The notes below the pieces were generated by a model that saw nothing but the letters and a program-made list of their open reading frames with translations, searched no databases and was not told the DNA's origin. A program made the translations under genes and the position numbers. A stretch of DNA of 64,000 nucleotides, from positions 620,001 through 684,000 of the forward strand of contig NZ_CP058910.1 of assembly GCF_013415885.1 (NCBI RefSeq). Reading direction: 5' to 3'. Of this stretch, positions 1 to 8,776 are shown piece by piece (the first letter of the stretch is position 1; every line of letters begins with the position of its first letter). Origin of the DNA: Halosimplex rubrum. GTDB taxonomy: Archaea; Halobacteriota; Halobacteria; Halobacteriales; Haloarculaceae.

Positions 1-10
1 ACCCGCGACC

Positions 11-409
11 GTGAACGCGGACGCCGGAGCGGGCGCGACGGTGAACGTTCGTGAGGTCGCGGTCAGTGCCGTCTTCGCCGTCGTCACGGGTATCGTCCTC
101 TGGCCGCCCGGGGCCGTCTACTGGACCGCGGTGGCCGCGGCGGTCGGCGAAGCCGCGACGCTGGCGCTGGTCGTCGTCGCGGCGCTGGCGCTCGGCGCCG
201 CGTTCGGGGCGCTCACCGGCGTCCGAGTCCGCGAGTTCGCCGCAGGTGGCGCGGTCGCCTACGCGGTCGGTATGGCCGCCGTCGCAGTCGCCGTCTCGCC
301 GGACAGTCCCGCGCACCTCGTCCTCTACGGCGCCCTCGCCGTTTGCCTCGTCGTCGGCGTCGCCGCCGCGCGCGTTCGGGCCGTCCCGGCGCGACCGTCC
401 GATCATTAA
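11..409 (+). CDS. Small hydrophobic membrane protein, function unknown
   Basis: About 132 residues from a GTG codon, built almost wholly of alanine, valine and glycine-rich hydrophobic stretches that would form four membrane helices, ending in a short basic tail. I do not recognise a family. The reading frame stays open to the left edge of the window, so the true start may lie outside and the gene could be longer. It ends 25 bases before the ABC transporter pair on the same strand and may be co-transcribed with it. No catalytic motif is visible. Confidence 0.5.
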   Translation: MNADAGAGATVNVREVAVSAVFAVVTGIVLWPPGAVYWTAVAAAVGEAATLALVVVAALALGAAFGALTGVRVREFAAGGAVAYAVGMAAVAVAVSPDSPAHLVLYGALAVCLVVGVAAARVRAVPARPSDH

Positions 410-434
410 TCTCCGTGCGCCCCCTGGGACGGGT

Positions 435-1186
<752 letters not shown>

Positions 1187-1187
<1 letters not shown>

Positions 1188-2428
1188 TGGACCTGACCGA
1201 GACCCTGCGGATCAGCGTCCGCTCGCTGCGCTCGCACCGGTTGCGGGCGGCGCTGACGGTGGTCGGCATCGTCATCGGCATCGCCGCGGTCGTCACCTTC
1301 GCGACGTTCGGCGCGAGCCTGAAGGCCGACGTGGTCTCGGAGATCGAGGGGTCGAGCGCCAACGAGGTGTACCTCGTCGCCAGCGAAGCCGACGAGGGCG
1401 GCGGGTTCGGCGGCGCCGGTCAGCCGGTCTTCACCGAGTACGACCTCTCGCAGTTGCGCGAGATCGAAGGCGTCCAGCGGGTCGTCCCCCGCGGGATCGT
1501 CCCCGTCAGCGCCGTGAGCCACGACAACGAGACGATTGCCCAGCGGCAGGTCACGGCCACCAACGCCACCGCCTTCGACACCGCGACCTTCGAGTCCGGG
1601 CGAGCCTTCGAAAACGGCGCGAGCGAGGCGGTCGTCAACCGTCCGGCCGCGCGGCTGTTCCCGGGCAATCTCTCGACCGGCGACGACCTCTCGATCACCC
1701 GTTCGTCGGGCGAGGAGTTCGACGTCACCGTCGTCGGGATCGTCAACGGCACCGGCGGGCAGCTGCCGTTCAGCTCCTTCACCGACCAGCCGCGGGTGTT
1801 CGTCCCTGCCGACCCGTTCTACCAGTCGGTCGTCGAGAGCCCCAACGCGGTGAGCAACCAGCGAGTCTACTCGCAGGTGACCGTCGTCACCGACCCGGCC
1901 GACACCACCGCGACCCAGGAGCGCGTCCGCGAGTACTTCGCCAGCCCCCGCTCGGACGCCGCACAGCTTCTCCCCCAGGGCTACGAGGTGAGCGCTCGGA
2001 CCAACGCCGACCTCGTCGACAGCATCGAGCGCATCGTCACCAGGCTCACCCGTTTCGTGACGGGCATCGCCGTCATCGCGCTGATCGTCGGCGCCGTCGG
2101 CATCGCCAACATCATGCTCGTCAGCGTCACCGAGCGGACCCGCGAGATCGGGATCATGAAAGCCGTCGGCGCGCGCAGCCGCGACGTGATGGCGCTCTTT
2201 CTCGCCGAGGCGGTGCTGCTGGGCGCGCTGGGCGCCCTCGTCGGCGTCCCGCTGGGGGTCGCCGCCGGCTGGGCCGCGACGCGGTACGCCGAGATCCAGC
2301 TGACCCTGGCGCCCGGGTGGTTCGCCGCCGCCGTCGCCGTCGGCGTCCTCACCGGCGTCGTCGCCGGCCTCTACCCCGCCTGGCGGGCCGCCCGCGTCGA
2401 CCCCATCGACGCGCTCCGGTACGAGTGA
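1187..2428 (+). CDS. ABC transporter permease, MacB/FtsX-like
   Basis: 413 residues with the MacB architecture: one N-terminal membrane helix (about residues 20-45), a large extracytoplasmic domain (about 50-270), then three C-terminal helices forming the FtsX-like domain. The conserved segment with TERTREIGIMKAVGAR sits just after the second helix, and the end (YPAWRAARVDPIDALRYE) is the usual MacB C-terminus. The start overlaps the ATPase stop by one base. In this family the periplasmic-type domain couples ATP hydrolysis to movement of substrate outside the membrane rather than through it. Substrate not deducible. Confidence 0.9.
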
Positions 2429-2460
2429 ACGGGGGGCGGCGGTCGCCGCTCCGGCCGCGG

Positions 2461-3150
2461 TTACCCGCCGGCGGCCACCCTGTGGCGCTGGCCGCGGAGG
2501 ACGAGCCAGCCGCCGCCGATCCCGGCGACCCACTGGAGGCCGATCACGATATCGCGGCGTTCGCCCGTCGTCGTCCGGGACGCTACTTCGGTGACGACGT
2601 AGTAACTCCCGTCGTGGGCGACGAGTTCGTCGGCGTCGTCAAGCGGGTCGCTCGTCCGGTACTGTCCGGTCTCCAGCGCCCCGCGGACGCCGCGGGAGGC
2701 GTCGTCGCTCGACACCGCGACCGAGTCGAGCACTCGCGACTTGGGCACGGGTTCCAGCCCGTACTCGACGGAGCCGTTGGCCAGTTCCTCTGTCGCGGTC
2801 TCGAAGAAGCCCGCTCCCCAGACGTGGACGTACGGGTAGCGAACGTCGCGGACGACGAAACGCGGGTACTCGTCGTACGTGACTCCGCCGTTTGCGTGGA
2901 CCGCCCGTTCGAGCGCACACGACCTGCTCGGCAGGGTATCGAGACACGCGACCCCCGGGTCGATTTCGTCGACACCGATCGGCGCGTCGTAGGTCCCGTT
3001 GTCGTGGAACGTGATCTCCTTCGGCTCGTACGTGTAGCTGTCCGGGTCGCCGATGTCGAGCGCGCCGACGACGAACGGGTTCAACAGGAGGGCGAATCCG
3101 ACGAACACGTAGAGCCCCCCGCGCTGTCTCCGCGTCAGCGACCGGACCAT
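2461..3150 (-). CDS. Membrane-anchored hypothetical protein
   Basis: 229 residues from the ATG at 3150. An N-terminal hydrophobic helix (about residues 12-32, after a basic MVRSLTRRQR start) and a second near the C-terminus (about 200-220) flank an acidic exposed domain. Three cysteines lie in the first third, two of them in a short SRSCALE neighbourhood. I do not recognise the family. It is convergent with the ABC permease (32 bases between stops) and divergent from the KH protein. The open frame continues upstream across the KH gene, but that extension is an antisense shadow. Confidence 0.6.
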   Translation of the reverse strand: MVRSLTRRQRGGLYVFVGFALLLNPFVVGALDIGDPDSYTYEPKEITFHDNGTYDAPIGVDEIDPGVACLDTLPSRSCALERAVHANGGVTYDEYPRFVVRDVRYPYVHVWGAGFFETATEELANGSVEYGLEPVPKSRVLDSVAVSSDDASRGVRGALETGQYRTSDPLDDADELVAHDGSYYVVTEVASRTTTGERRDIVIGLQWVAGIGGGWLVLRGQRHRVAAGG

Positions 3151-3298
3151 GGACAGTTGTTCAGTCTCGCCGACAAAACGATGTCGGTTCCGCGGGCGGT
3201 CGACCGTCGCGGGCCCCCTCGCGGGTCGGCCCGGGTGCCCGTCACACGGTCGCGCGGCCAACAAAGGCTTAAACCGGCGGAGACTCCTACGGTCAGGT

Positions 3299-3847
3299 AT
3301 GCAACACGTGAAGATTCCGCAGGACCGGATCGGCGTGCTGATCGGCGAAGGGGGTGCGACGCTGCGGGAGATCGAGGACCGTTCGGAGGTGCGACTCGAT
3401 GTCGACAGCGAGACGGGACAGGTCAAGGTCGAACAGACCGGCGACCCGCTCACCGCGCTGAAAGGCCCGGACATCGTCAAGGCCATCGGCCGCGGGTTCG
3501 CCCCCGAGGAGGCCATGCGCCTGCTCGACGACGAGATGATGATGTTCGACATCATCGACATCGACGCCGCCGCGCGCAACCGCAACGACCTCCAGCGCCA
3601 CAAGAGCCGGCTCATCGGCGAGGACGGCCGCACCCGCGAACTCATGGAGGAACTGTCCGGCGCTTCCGTCGTCATCTACGGCTCCACGCTGGGCATCATC
3701 GGTGGTCCCGAACAGGTCGACACCGTCCGCGAAGCCGCCGAGATGATCATCGAGGGCGCCCCCCACGGCACCGTCTACTCCTTCCTCGAAGAGAAGCACA
3801 ACGAGATGAAACACAAGGGCCTCGACTACCACAAGTTCTCCGGCTAG
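3299..3847 (+). CDS. KH-domain RNA-binding protein, Dim2/Pno1-like
   Basis: 182 residues with two KH domains. The first carries the loop IGEGGATLREIE (about residues 14-25), the second IGEDGRTRELMEEL (about 106-119) and a closing helix near 145-160. Archaeal homologues of Pno1/Dim2 bind the 3' end of 16S rRNA during small-subunit maturation, usually with Rio1 kinase and Nob1. The start is the ATG at 3299; the upstream in-frame extension is rich in Arg, Gly and Pro and looks non-coding. Neither rio1 nor an eIF1A gene is adjacent here, so the usual neighbourhood is not kept. T-rich runs just after the stop (for example 3872-3896) may end transcription. Confidence 0.85.
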   Translation: MQHVKIPQDRIGVLIGEGGATLREIEDRSEVRLDVDSETGQVKVEQTGDPLTALKGPDIVKAIGRGFAPEEAMRLLDDEMMMFDIIDIDAAARNRNDLQRHKSRLIGEDGRTRELMEELSGASVVIYGSTLGIIGGPEQVDTVREAAEMIIEGAPHGTVYSFLEEKHNEMKHKGLDYHKFSG

Positions 3848-4073
3848 ACGTTCTCGTCGTTTTCGTCTCTTTTAGGCTGTTTTTGCACTACGATCCGCCC
3901 AGCGGTGCTGTCTGCCGTCGTAGTCGCGGAGGTTCGCGGGTCGTTCACAGCCCAGCGATCGGTACCGACAGTCGTCGCAGCGGTCCACTCGGTCACTACA
4001 TCGATCCACACGACACCGACTCGAACGGCTTCAGGTACGAGGGTATTTCACGGGCGCTGCCGATAGCCCGGGT

Positions 4074-5135
4074 ATGCGCGCAGCAGTCTTCACGGACTAC
4101 GGCGAACCGCTGGAGGTTCGGGAGGTCGACGACCCGGAACCGGAGCCACACGGTGCGGTCGTCGCGGTGGAGGCCTGCGGGGTCTGTCGCAGCGACTGGC
4201 ACGCCTGGCAGGGCGACTGGGAGTGGCGCGGCCTCGACCCGGTGCCGGGCCACATCCTCGGCCACGAACCCGCCGGCCACGTCGTCGCCGTCGGCGACGA
4301 AGTAGCGGGCGTCTCCGAGGGCGACCACGTCGCCGTCCCGTTCAACCTCGGCGACGGCTCCTGTCACCTCTGTCGGACCGGCCACTCCAACATCTGCGAG
4401 AACCGCGAGGCGCTGGGGCTCCAGCCGAGCGCCCCGGGCGCGTTCGCCGAGCAGGTGCCGGTCCCCCACGCCGACCACAACCTCGTCACGCTCCCCGAAG
4501 GCGTCTCCTCGGTCGACATGGCCGGGCTGGGCTGTCGGTTCATGACCGCCTTCCACGGGCTGGCCCACCGCGCCGACGTGGGCGCCGGCGACTGGTTCGT
4601 CGTCCACGGCTGCGGCGGCGTCGGCCTCTCGGCGGTCCAGATCGCCGACGCCATCGGCGCCAACGTCGTCGGCGTCGACCTGATGGACGAGAAACTCGAC
4701 TTCGCGGAGGAACAGGGCGCCGTCGAGACCGTCAACGCCGCGGAGGTCGAGGACCCCGCCGCCGAGGTGCGGGCGATCACCGACGGCGGCGCCGACGTGT
4801 CGATGGACGCGCTCGGCATCGAGACCACCTGCCGCAACGCCGTCGAGAGCCTCGGCAAGACCGGCCAGCACGTCCAGGTCGGGCTGACGACGAAGGAGGC
4901 CGGCGGGACCCTCCCGCTGCCGACCGACGAGATGGTCACCGCCGAGATCGACTTTCTGGGCGCGCTGGGGATGCCGCCCGAGCGCTACGACGAGATCTTC
5001 CGGATGGTCGCCACCGGGAAGCTCGATCCGGCCGCGATCATCACCGAGCGCATCGGCCTCGAAGATGTCTCGGGCGTCCTCGACGACATGACCGACTTCG
5101 AGACGGTCGGTATCCCCGTCATCGACGAGTTCTGA
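4074..5135 (+). CDS. Zinc-dependent alcohol dehydrogenase, MDR family
   Basis: 353 residues, the normal length. It would oxidise an alcohol with NAD(P). Catalytic zinc ligands are the Cys in EACGVCRSD (about residue 38) and the His in LGHEP (about 61). The lobe for structural zinc reads D-G-S-CHLCRTGHSNIC, so three Cys are present and an Asp stands where the fourth Cys is usual. The Rossmann loop is GCGGVG, and the acidic residue after the second strand (GVDLMD) suggests NAD rather than NADP. Substrate unknown. Its last 93 bases are repeated at 6572-6664 with three silent differences, so the 3' end has been involved in a duplication or insertion. Confidence 0.88.
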   Translation: MRAAVFTDYGEPLEVREVDDPEPEPHGAVVAVEACGVCRSDWHAWQGDWEWRGLDPVPGHILGHEPAGHVVAVGDEVAGVSEGDHVAVPFNLGDGSCHLCRTGHSNICENREALGLQPSAPGAFAEQVPVPHADHNLVTLPEGVSSVDMAGLGCRFMTAFHGLAHRADVGAGDWFVVHGCGGVGLSAVQIADAIGANVVGVDLMDEKLDFAEEQGAVETVNAAEVEDPAAEVRAITDGGADVSMDALGIETTCRNAVESLGKTGQHVQVGLTTKEAGGTLPLPTDEMVTAEIDFLGALGMPPERYDEIFRMVATGKLDPAAIITERIGLEDVSGVLDDMTDFETVGIPVIDEF

Positions 5136-5191
5136 GAGACTTGTGTGGATCGGGGGAAGCGAACTCTCGTGAGGCGCCCGGCCGCTGTGGG

Positions 5192-6334
5192 TCAGATTCG
5201 GTCGAGCAGTTCCCGCTTTTTCTCTTCGAACTCTTCGTCCGAGAGAACACCCGATTCGTGAAGATCTGTGATATTTTTCAACTGTTCAGTGGGATCCGGT
5301 TCCGAGCTTTCGGTCTGTACAACTGTTTTATCTGCTTCTTCGGCCATATCTCGGACGAACCGTAGCGCCGTCCGGAGCTCGTCTTTTCCGACGCCTTGTG
5401 CCTGAATGTGATAGGTCGGTCCTTTGGTCTGTAACGACACTCGCTTTGCGACGAGTCCGGTGTCGAGGTCGCACGAGACGATAGAGGAGTAGGGAATGTG
5501 GCGCTCGTCGTCCCCGAGGAACTGCGGGATATTGATCACCACTCGTTTGTCCGTTATCGCGGTGAAAATGCCTTTCAACGATGACTTCCGGTCGCGGTCG
5601 TTACCCCAGAGTGATTCGCCTGATGTCGACCCTTCGACATCGATTGTCCCTCCTTTGAACATGTAATGAACGTTCTCGTCCTCATCGAGCGTGTCCCCCA
5701 TCTTCTGTATTCGTTCCGGTGTGACCCAACCGCCTTGCGGATCGGCGTTCATGTGTTTTTCTGGGTCGGCGAGTTCGTCGAACCCCTCAGCACGTTGGGG
5801 CTCATTCTCACTCGAGATGTCGTTCCCCCATAACCGCTTCAGCCCTGTTCCGTCCGCGCTACTGTGCTGAACGAGCCACGAGTGAACCGCGTCGATCTCC
5901 TCGTCGTCGTACATGTTCCCGATTGGAACGACGACACCGAACTCCTCGGTGGTGAACGACACCTCGTGAGTCCCGAACCCGCCCGTCTCGACGGTGACAC
6001 CGTTGATAGATTCAATCGGGACGTCCATCGATTGGTCTCCGTCCTGATTGGCTGCGACAGTCAGCCAGCGCTGATCAGTCACCATATGCATGACCATTCC
6101 GGTGCCCTTCTGGACCGGTTTCGAAGGGGCACCCGGTCCCTCGAGTTCCACCGTCTTGTTCCTCGCCGCGAATATGAAATGTGGTTGCTCGTCGGGCCGC
6201 AGGTACTCAACCAGTGATTTCGAGTGTAAGTATCGAGTTGTCAGGCCCGGCTTGATCTCGGTGAGGCGTTGGATGGTGACCGATTCGTGGTCGGCATTTT
6301 CGACGAGCGTCGTGTCTTCAGAAGAGTTAGCCAT
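5192..6334 (-). CDS. PH-like/SHOCT domain protein of a low-GC islet
   Basis: 380 residues. Two similar segments (about residues 60-150 and 210-330) each contain a 'TDQRW' or 'TDKRV' strand followed by beta-rich sequence, the look of bacterial PH-like domains, and the last 28 residues (LKNITDLHESGVLSDEEF and onward) form a SHOCT domain. SHOCT is a short C-terminal helix pair common in secreted, membrane or phage-associated proteins; its role is unclear. Base composition is visibly less GC-rich than either neighbour, with more mixed third positions, which suggests recent acquisition. It points against the flanking genes and lies between the adh gene and the repeat of the adh 3' end. Confidence 0.7.
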   Translation of the reverse strand: MANSSEDTTLVENADHESVTIQRLTEIKPGLTTRYLHSKSLVEYLRPDEQPHFIFAARNKTVELEGPGAPSKPVQKGTGMVMHMVTDQRWLTVAANQDGDQSMDVPIESINGVTVETGGFGTHEVSFTTEEFGVVVPIGNMYDDEEIDAVHSWLVQHSSADGTGLKRLWGNDISSENEPQRAEGFDELADPEKHMNADPQGGWVTPERIQKMGDTLDEDENVHYMFKGGTIDVEGSTSGESLWGNDRDRKSSLKGIFTAITDKRVVINIPQFLGDDERHIPYSSIVSCDLDTGLVAKRVSLQTKGPTYHIQAQGVGKDELRTALRFVRDMAEEADKTVVQTESSEPDPTEQLKNITDLHESGVLSDEEFEEKKRELLDRI

Positions 6335-6571
6335 TCTAACGGTGCCTCACTCTCGAATCCGATCACTTAACGATTGCTTAAGAAATCATATCATTATGCC
6401 CGTCTTTTAACCGGTTCGTCTCTCGATCCGAGATTGTCGAAGGTGCCAGTACCCTCGATTCCCGTGCATGGCACGTGTAACGAACGCACCGATGCGCACC
6501 CGTGGAAACGTAAGATACACCTTAGAGAGCATCAGATACCCGTGGGTAACTGTCGCTATCTTGCCGTCAGA
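6335..6571. other. Low-GC intergenic DNA upstream of the SHOCT gene
   Basis: No convincing gene. The stretch is AT-richer than the rest of the window. It holds the probable promoter of the SHOCT gene on the minus strand (TTAAAAG around 6405-6411) and a small inverted repeat, CTTAA...TTAAG, at 6366-6382. A frame from 6374 runs into the repeated adh tail, but it starts in this AT-rich DNA, matches nothing recognisable and is best read as chance. Confidence 0.45.
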
Positions 6572-6664
6572 ACCGAACGCATCGGCCTCGAAGACGTCTC
6601 GGGCGTCCTCGACGACATGACCGACTTCGAGACGGTCGGCATCCCCGTCATCGACGAGTTCTGA
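6572..6664 (+). repeat. Second copy of the adh 3' end (93 bp direct repeat)
   Basis: Positions 6572-6664 repeat 5043-5135, the last 30 codons and stop of the alcohol dehydrogenase gene, with 3 differences in 93 bases. All three are silent third-position changes (GAG/GAA, GAT/GAC, GGT/GGC). The two copies bracket the low-GC SHOCT islet. This copy has no upstream adh sequence, so it is a gene remnant or the original end of the gene left after an insertion that carried its own replacement end. Confidence 0.85.
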
Positions 6665-6725
6665 CGGCGTTCCGACCCGCCGGACGACGACAAAGCACTT
6701 CCGCGCGACGGACACAGACGAGTGC

Positions 6726-7175
6726 ATGGACGACAGCTTCGAGCGGTGCGGTCCCGGCATCCGCGGCGTGGCGATGGCGATCGACGCCGTCGTCTGGTTC
6801 GCCCTCCTGTTCGTCGCGATCTACCCGATCGCGGCGGTGACGGGCGACATCACGACCACGAGTGAGGGCGTCGACGCGTCGCTCAGCGGGACGCCGGGGC
6901 TCGTCGCGTTCGGGCTCTGGTTCGCGCTGGCGCTGGGCTACCACACCGTCGCGGAGTGGCGATACGGGCGGACCATCGGGAAAGCACTCGTCAAGATCCG
7001 GGTGACTGACGGCGACGGCTCGCCGCCCTCGCTGCGCGCCGCGGCGGTGCGGAACGTCCTCCGGCTCGTCGACTGGCTGCCGGCGTTCTACGTCGTCGGG
7101 ATCGTCGCCGTGTTCGCCTCCGACGGGTCGCGACGGATCGGCGACCGGGTCGCGGACACCGCCGTCGTCAGGTGA
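6726..7175 (+). CDS. RDD family membrane protein
   Basis: 149 residues, three hydrophobic helices. The RDD signature is clear: R and D residues in the first helix region (GPGIRGVAMAIDAVV), then the conserved GRTIGKALVKIRVTD after helix 2, and RRIGDRVADTAVV at the C-terminus. RDD proteins are small integral membrane proteins; some are thought to act in ion or solute exchange, but no common biochemical role is settled. The start is the ATG at 6726, 61 bases after the adh-tail repeat. Confidence 0.82.
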   Translation: MDDSFERCGPGIRGVAMAIDAVVWFALLFVAIYPIAAVTGDITTTSEGVDASLSGTPGLVAFGLWFALALGYHTVAEWRYGRTIGKALVKIRVTDGDGSPPSLRAAAVRNVLRLVDWLPAFYVVGIVAVFASDGSRRIGDRVADTAVVR

Positions 7176-7281
7176 CGCTCCGGTCCGCCCCGCGGTCAAC
7201 ACCGCGGGCGCTCGCCGTCTCGCCCTCTCGAAAACAGTGTCGGTGACTGCGCGGCCGGCCGCGAGACCGCGCTACCGCCGA

Positions 7282-8139
7282 CTACCGGTCACCGCCGGCT
7301 CCGTTCCCGCCGTCGTTGCCGGCGTGGTCCGGCGGTCCGCCGGACTCGTCCTCGTCGTCTTCGTCCGCGTCGTCAGCATCGTCTTCCTCGTTCGCTTCGT
7401 CTTCGGCCTCGTCACCCGCTTCGTCGTCTTCTTCGTCCTCTTCGTCGTCGTTACCGGCGTGGTCCGGGGGTCCGCGAGTCTCGTTGCCGTCGTCGCCGGC
7501 GTGGTCCGGCGGTCCCCGCGTGTCGTTGGCCGTCTCGTTGCCGGGACCAGCGTGGTCCGGCGGCCCCCGGGTGTGGTTGCCGGTTTCGTTCCCGGTGGCG
7601 TTGCTCGGACCAGCCCACGCGGGCGGCCCGCCGCCGTTGCCGGGATTGTTGGCCGTCACCCACGACGCGATGGCCAGGCCGCGCGGCCCGTCCGTGTCGT
7701 CCATCCCCGACATGAAGCCGACGAGCTGCAGCCCGAACGGGGCCGTCTCGTTCGCATCGCCCGTCTCGTTGGACTCGCCGGCCGCCAGGTCCGCCGTGGT
7801 CGTCGCCGAGGCGTTGTCGAACGTCGCCGTCACCGACACCGTCAGCGACTGGTTCGGCGCCTGAAGCGTGACAGTCCCGTTCTCACCGGTAGTGTGCGTC
7901 CCCGCATCGGCGTACGTGACGTTCTCGGTGACCGTCGTCACGTTCACCGACGCGTTCGCGACCGTGTCGTCTCCCATCCCATTCCCGACCGTCTCGTTCG
8001 TAACCGTCACCGTGACGTCGTCGTCCTGTTCAACATCGACGCTCAGCGACTCCGCCGACGCTGTCGCCGCCATCGCCGGCGCCGCCACCGAGACGACCAT
8101 CAGTACCGCCACCAGCAACGCCCGTGTGCGCTGACTCAT
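7282..8139 (-). CDS. Secreted acidic protein with GPPDHAG repeats
   Basis: About 285 residues from the ATG at 8139; a second ATG 15 bases upstream is also possible. A signal peptide (MSQRTRALLVAVLMVVSV, cleavage near AMAATA) leads a Thr/Asn-rich domain with many N-x-T sequons. After residue 170 come at least four copies of a GPPDHAG motif spaced by Asn/Glu/Thr-rich linkers, then a run of Asp and Glu of about 45 residues, and a last GPPDHAG copy. No C-terminal anchor is visible, so it is probably released or loosely bound outside the cell. No enzymatic motif. Haloarchaeal secreted proteins often carry such acidic low-complexity regions. Confidence 0.7.
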   Translation of the reverse strand: MSQRTRALLVAVLMVVSVAAPAMAATASAESLSVDVEQDDDVTVTVTNETVGNGMGDDTVANASVNVTTVTENVTYADAGTHTTGENGTVTLQAPNQSLTVSVTATFDNASATTTADLAAGESNETGDANETAPFGLQLVGFMSGMDDTDGPRGLAIASWVTANNPGNGGGPPAWAGPSNATGNETGNHTRGPPDHAGPGNETANDTRGPPDHAGDDGNETRGPPDHAGNDDEEDEEDDEAGDEAEDEANEEDDADDADEDDEDESGGPPDHAGNDGGNGAGGDR

Positions 8140-8334
8140 ACGTCGATACTCCACGGCCTATTTCCACTTAGTCGTGGGTTACCCTCGTCCGGAATTTTGC
8201 CGAATTAACGCGAATTTTCGGCCGATAAACGGTCTACCCGTCGGTTATCCGTACTGAGAACGCCGCACAGAGACCGGCATGGGCCGACGCCAGCGGACGG
8301 GAAACGATTTCCGGACCGGTAGCGAGACATCGGT

Positions 8335-8499
8335 ATGAACTTCCGCGAGGTCACGACGGACTCGTACGCGCTGTGGCTGGTCGCCTTCCTCGTCCCGGCG
8401 CTGGTCGTCGGCGCGCTGACCGACGCCGTCGTCGAGGCGTCGGTCGCGGCGTGCGTGCTGGCCGGCGTCGGGTACCTCTACTTCAACTACCCGTTCTGA
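8335..8499 (+). CDS. 54-residue membrane protein
   Basis: A short frame starting MNFREVTTDSYALWL and ending YLYFNYPF, with two hydrophobic helices (about residues 13-30 and 35-52). Hydrophobic codon pattern and strong GC third-position bias agree with coding. Small two-helix proteins of this size are common in haloarchaeal genomes, usually without known function. It precedes a convergent small membrane gene. Confidence 0.6.
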   Translation: MNFREVTTDSYALWLVAFLVPALVVGALTDAVVEASVAACVLAGVGYLYFNYPF

Positions 8500-8524
8500 G
8501 CGGACGCCCGTCGTCGGGGCGTGC

Positions 8525-8713
8525 TCACCCGGATATCACGACGCACACGCCGTAGACCGCCACTGTCCCGTCCACGAGGCGCACGGCCGCGACGTCGGCG
8601 CCGAAACTGCCGCGCCCTTCCACAGCCGAACCGGCCCGCGCCGCGACCGCCGGCGCCACGTACGCGACGTAGAGTCCGATGCCGACGACGAACAACCCCG
8701 TCAACGCTACCAT
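8525..8713 (-). CDS. 62-residue membrane protein
   Basis: Starts MVALTGLFVVGIGLYVAYV; a hydrophobic N-terminal helix (about residues 3-25), a short polar middle, and a second hydrophobic stretch at the C-terminus (VAVYGVCVVISG). Convergent with the 54-residue protein and upstream of the amidohydrolase on the other side. No family recognised. Short length keeps confidence moderate. Confidence 0.5.
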   Translation of the reverse strand: MVALTGLFVVGIGLYVAYVAPAVAARAGSAVEGRGSFGADVAAVRLVDGTVAVYGVCVVISG

Positions 8714-8776
8714 GCTCGAAAAGCTTGATCCTGACTGACACGATTCTGCGATGCGACTCGGTGTCGACCGGCCGCG

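Noticed and set aside
6374-6664. A 96-codon gene ending in the adh C-terminus
   Set aside because: Only the last 30 codons make sense, and they are the duplicated adh end. The first 66 codons lie in AT-rich promoter-like DNA.
5043-6664. An intact integrative element with attachment sites
   Set aside because: The flanking repeat is suggestive, but no integrase, recombinase or relaxase gene is present, so an integrative element cannot be claimed.
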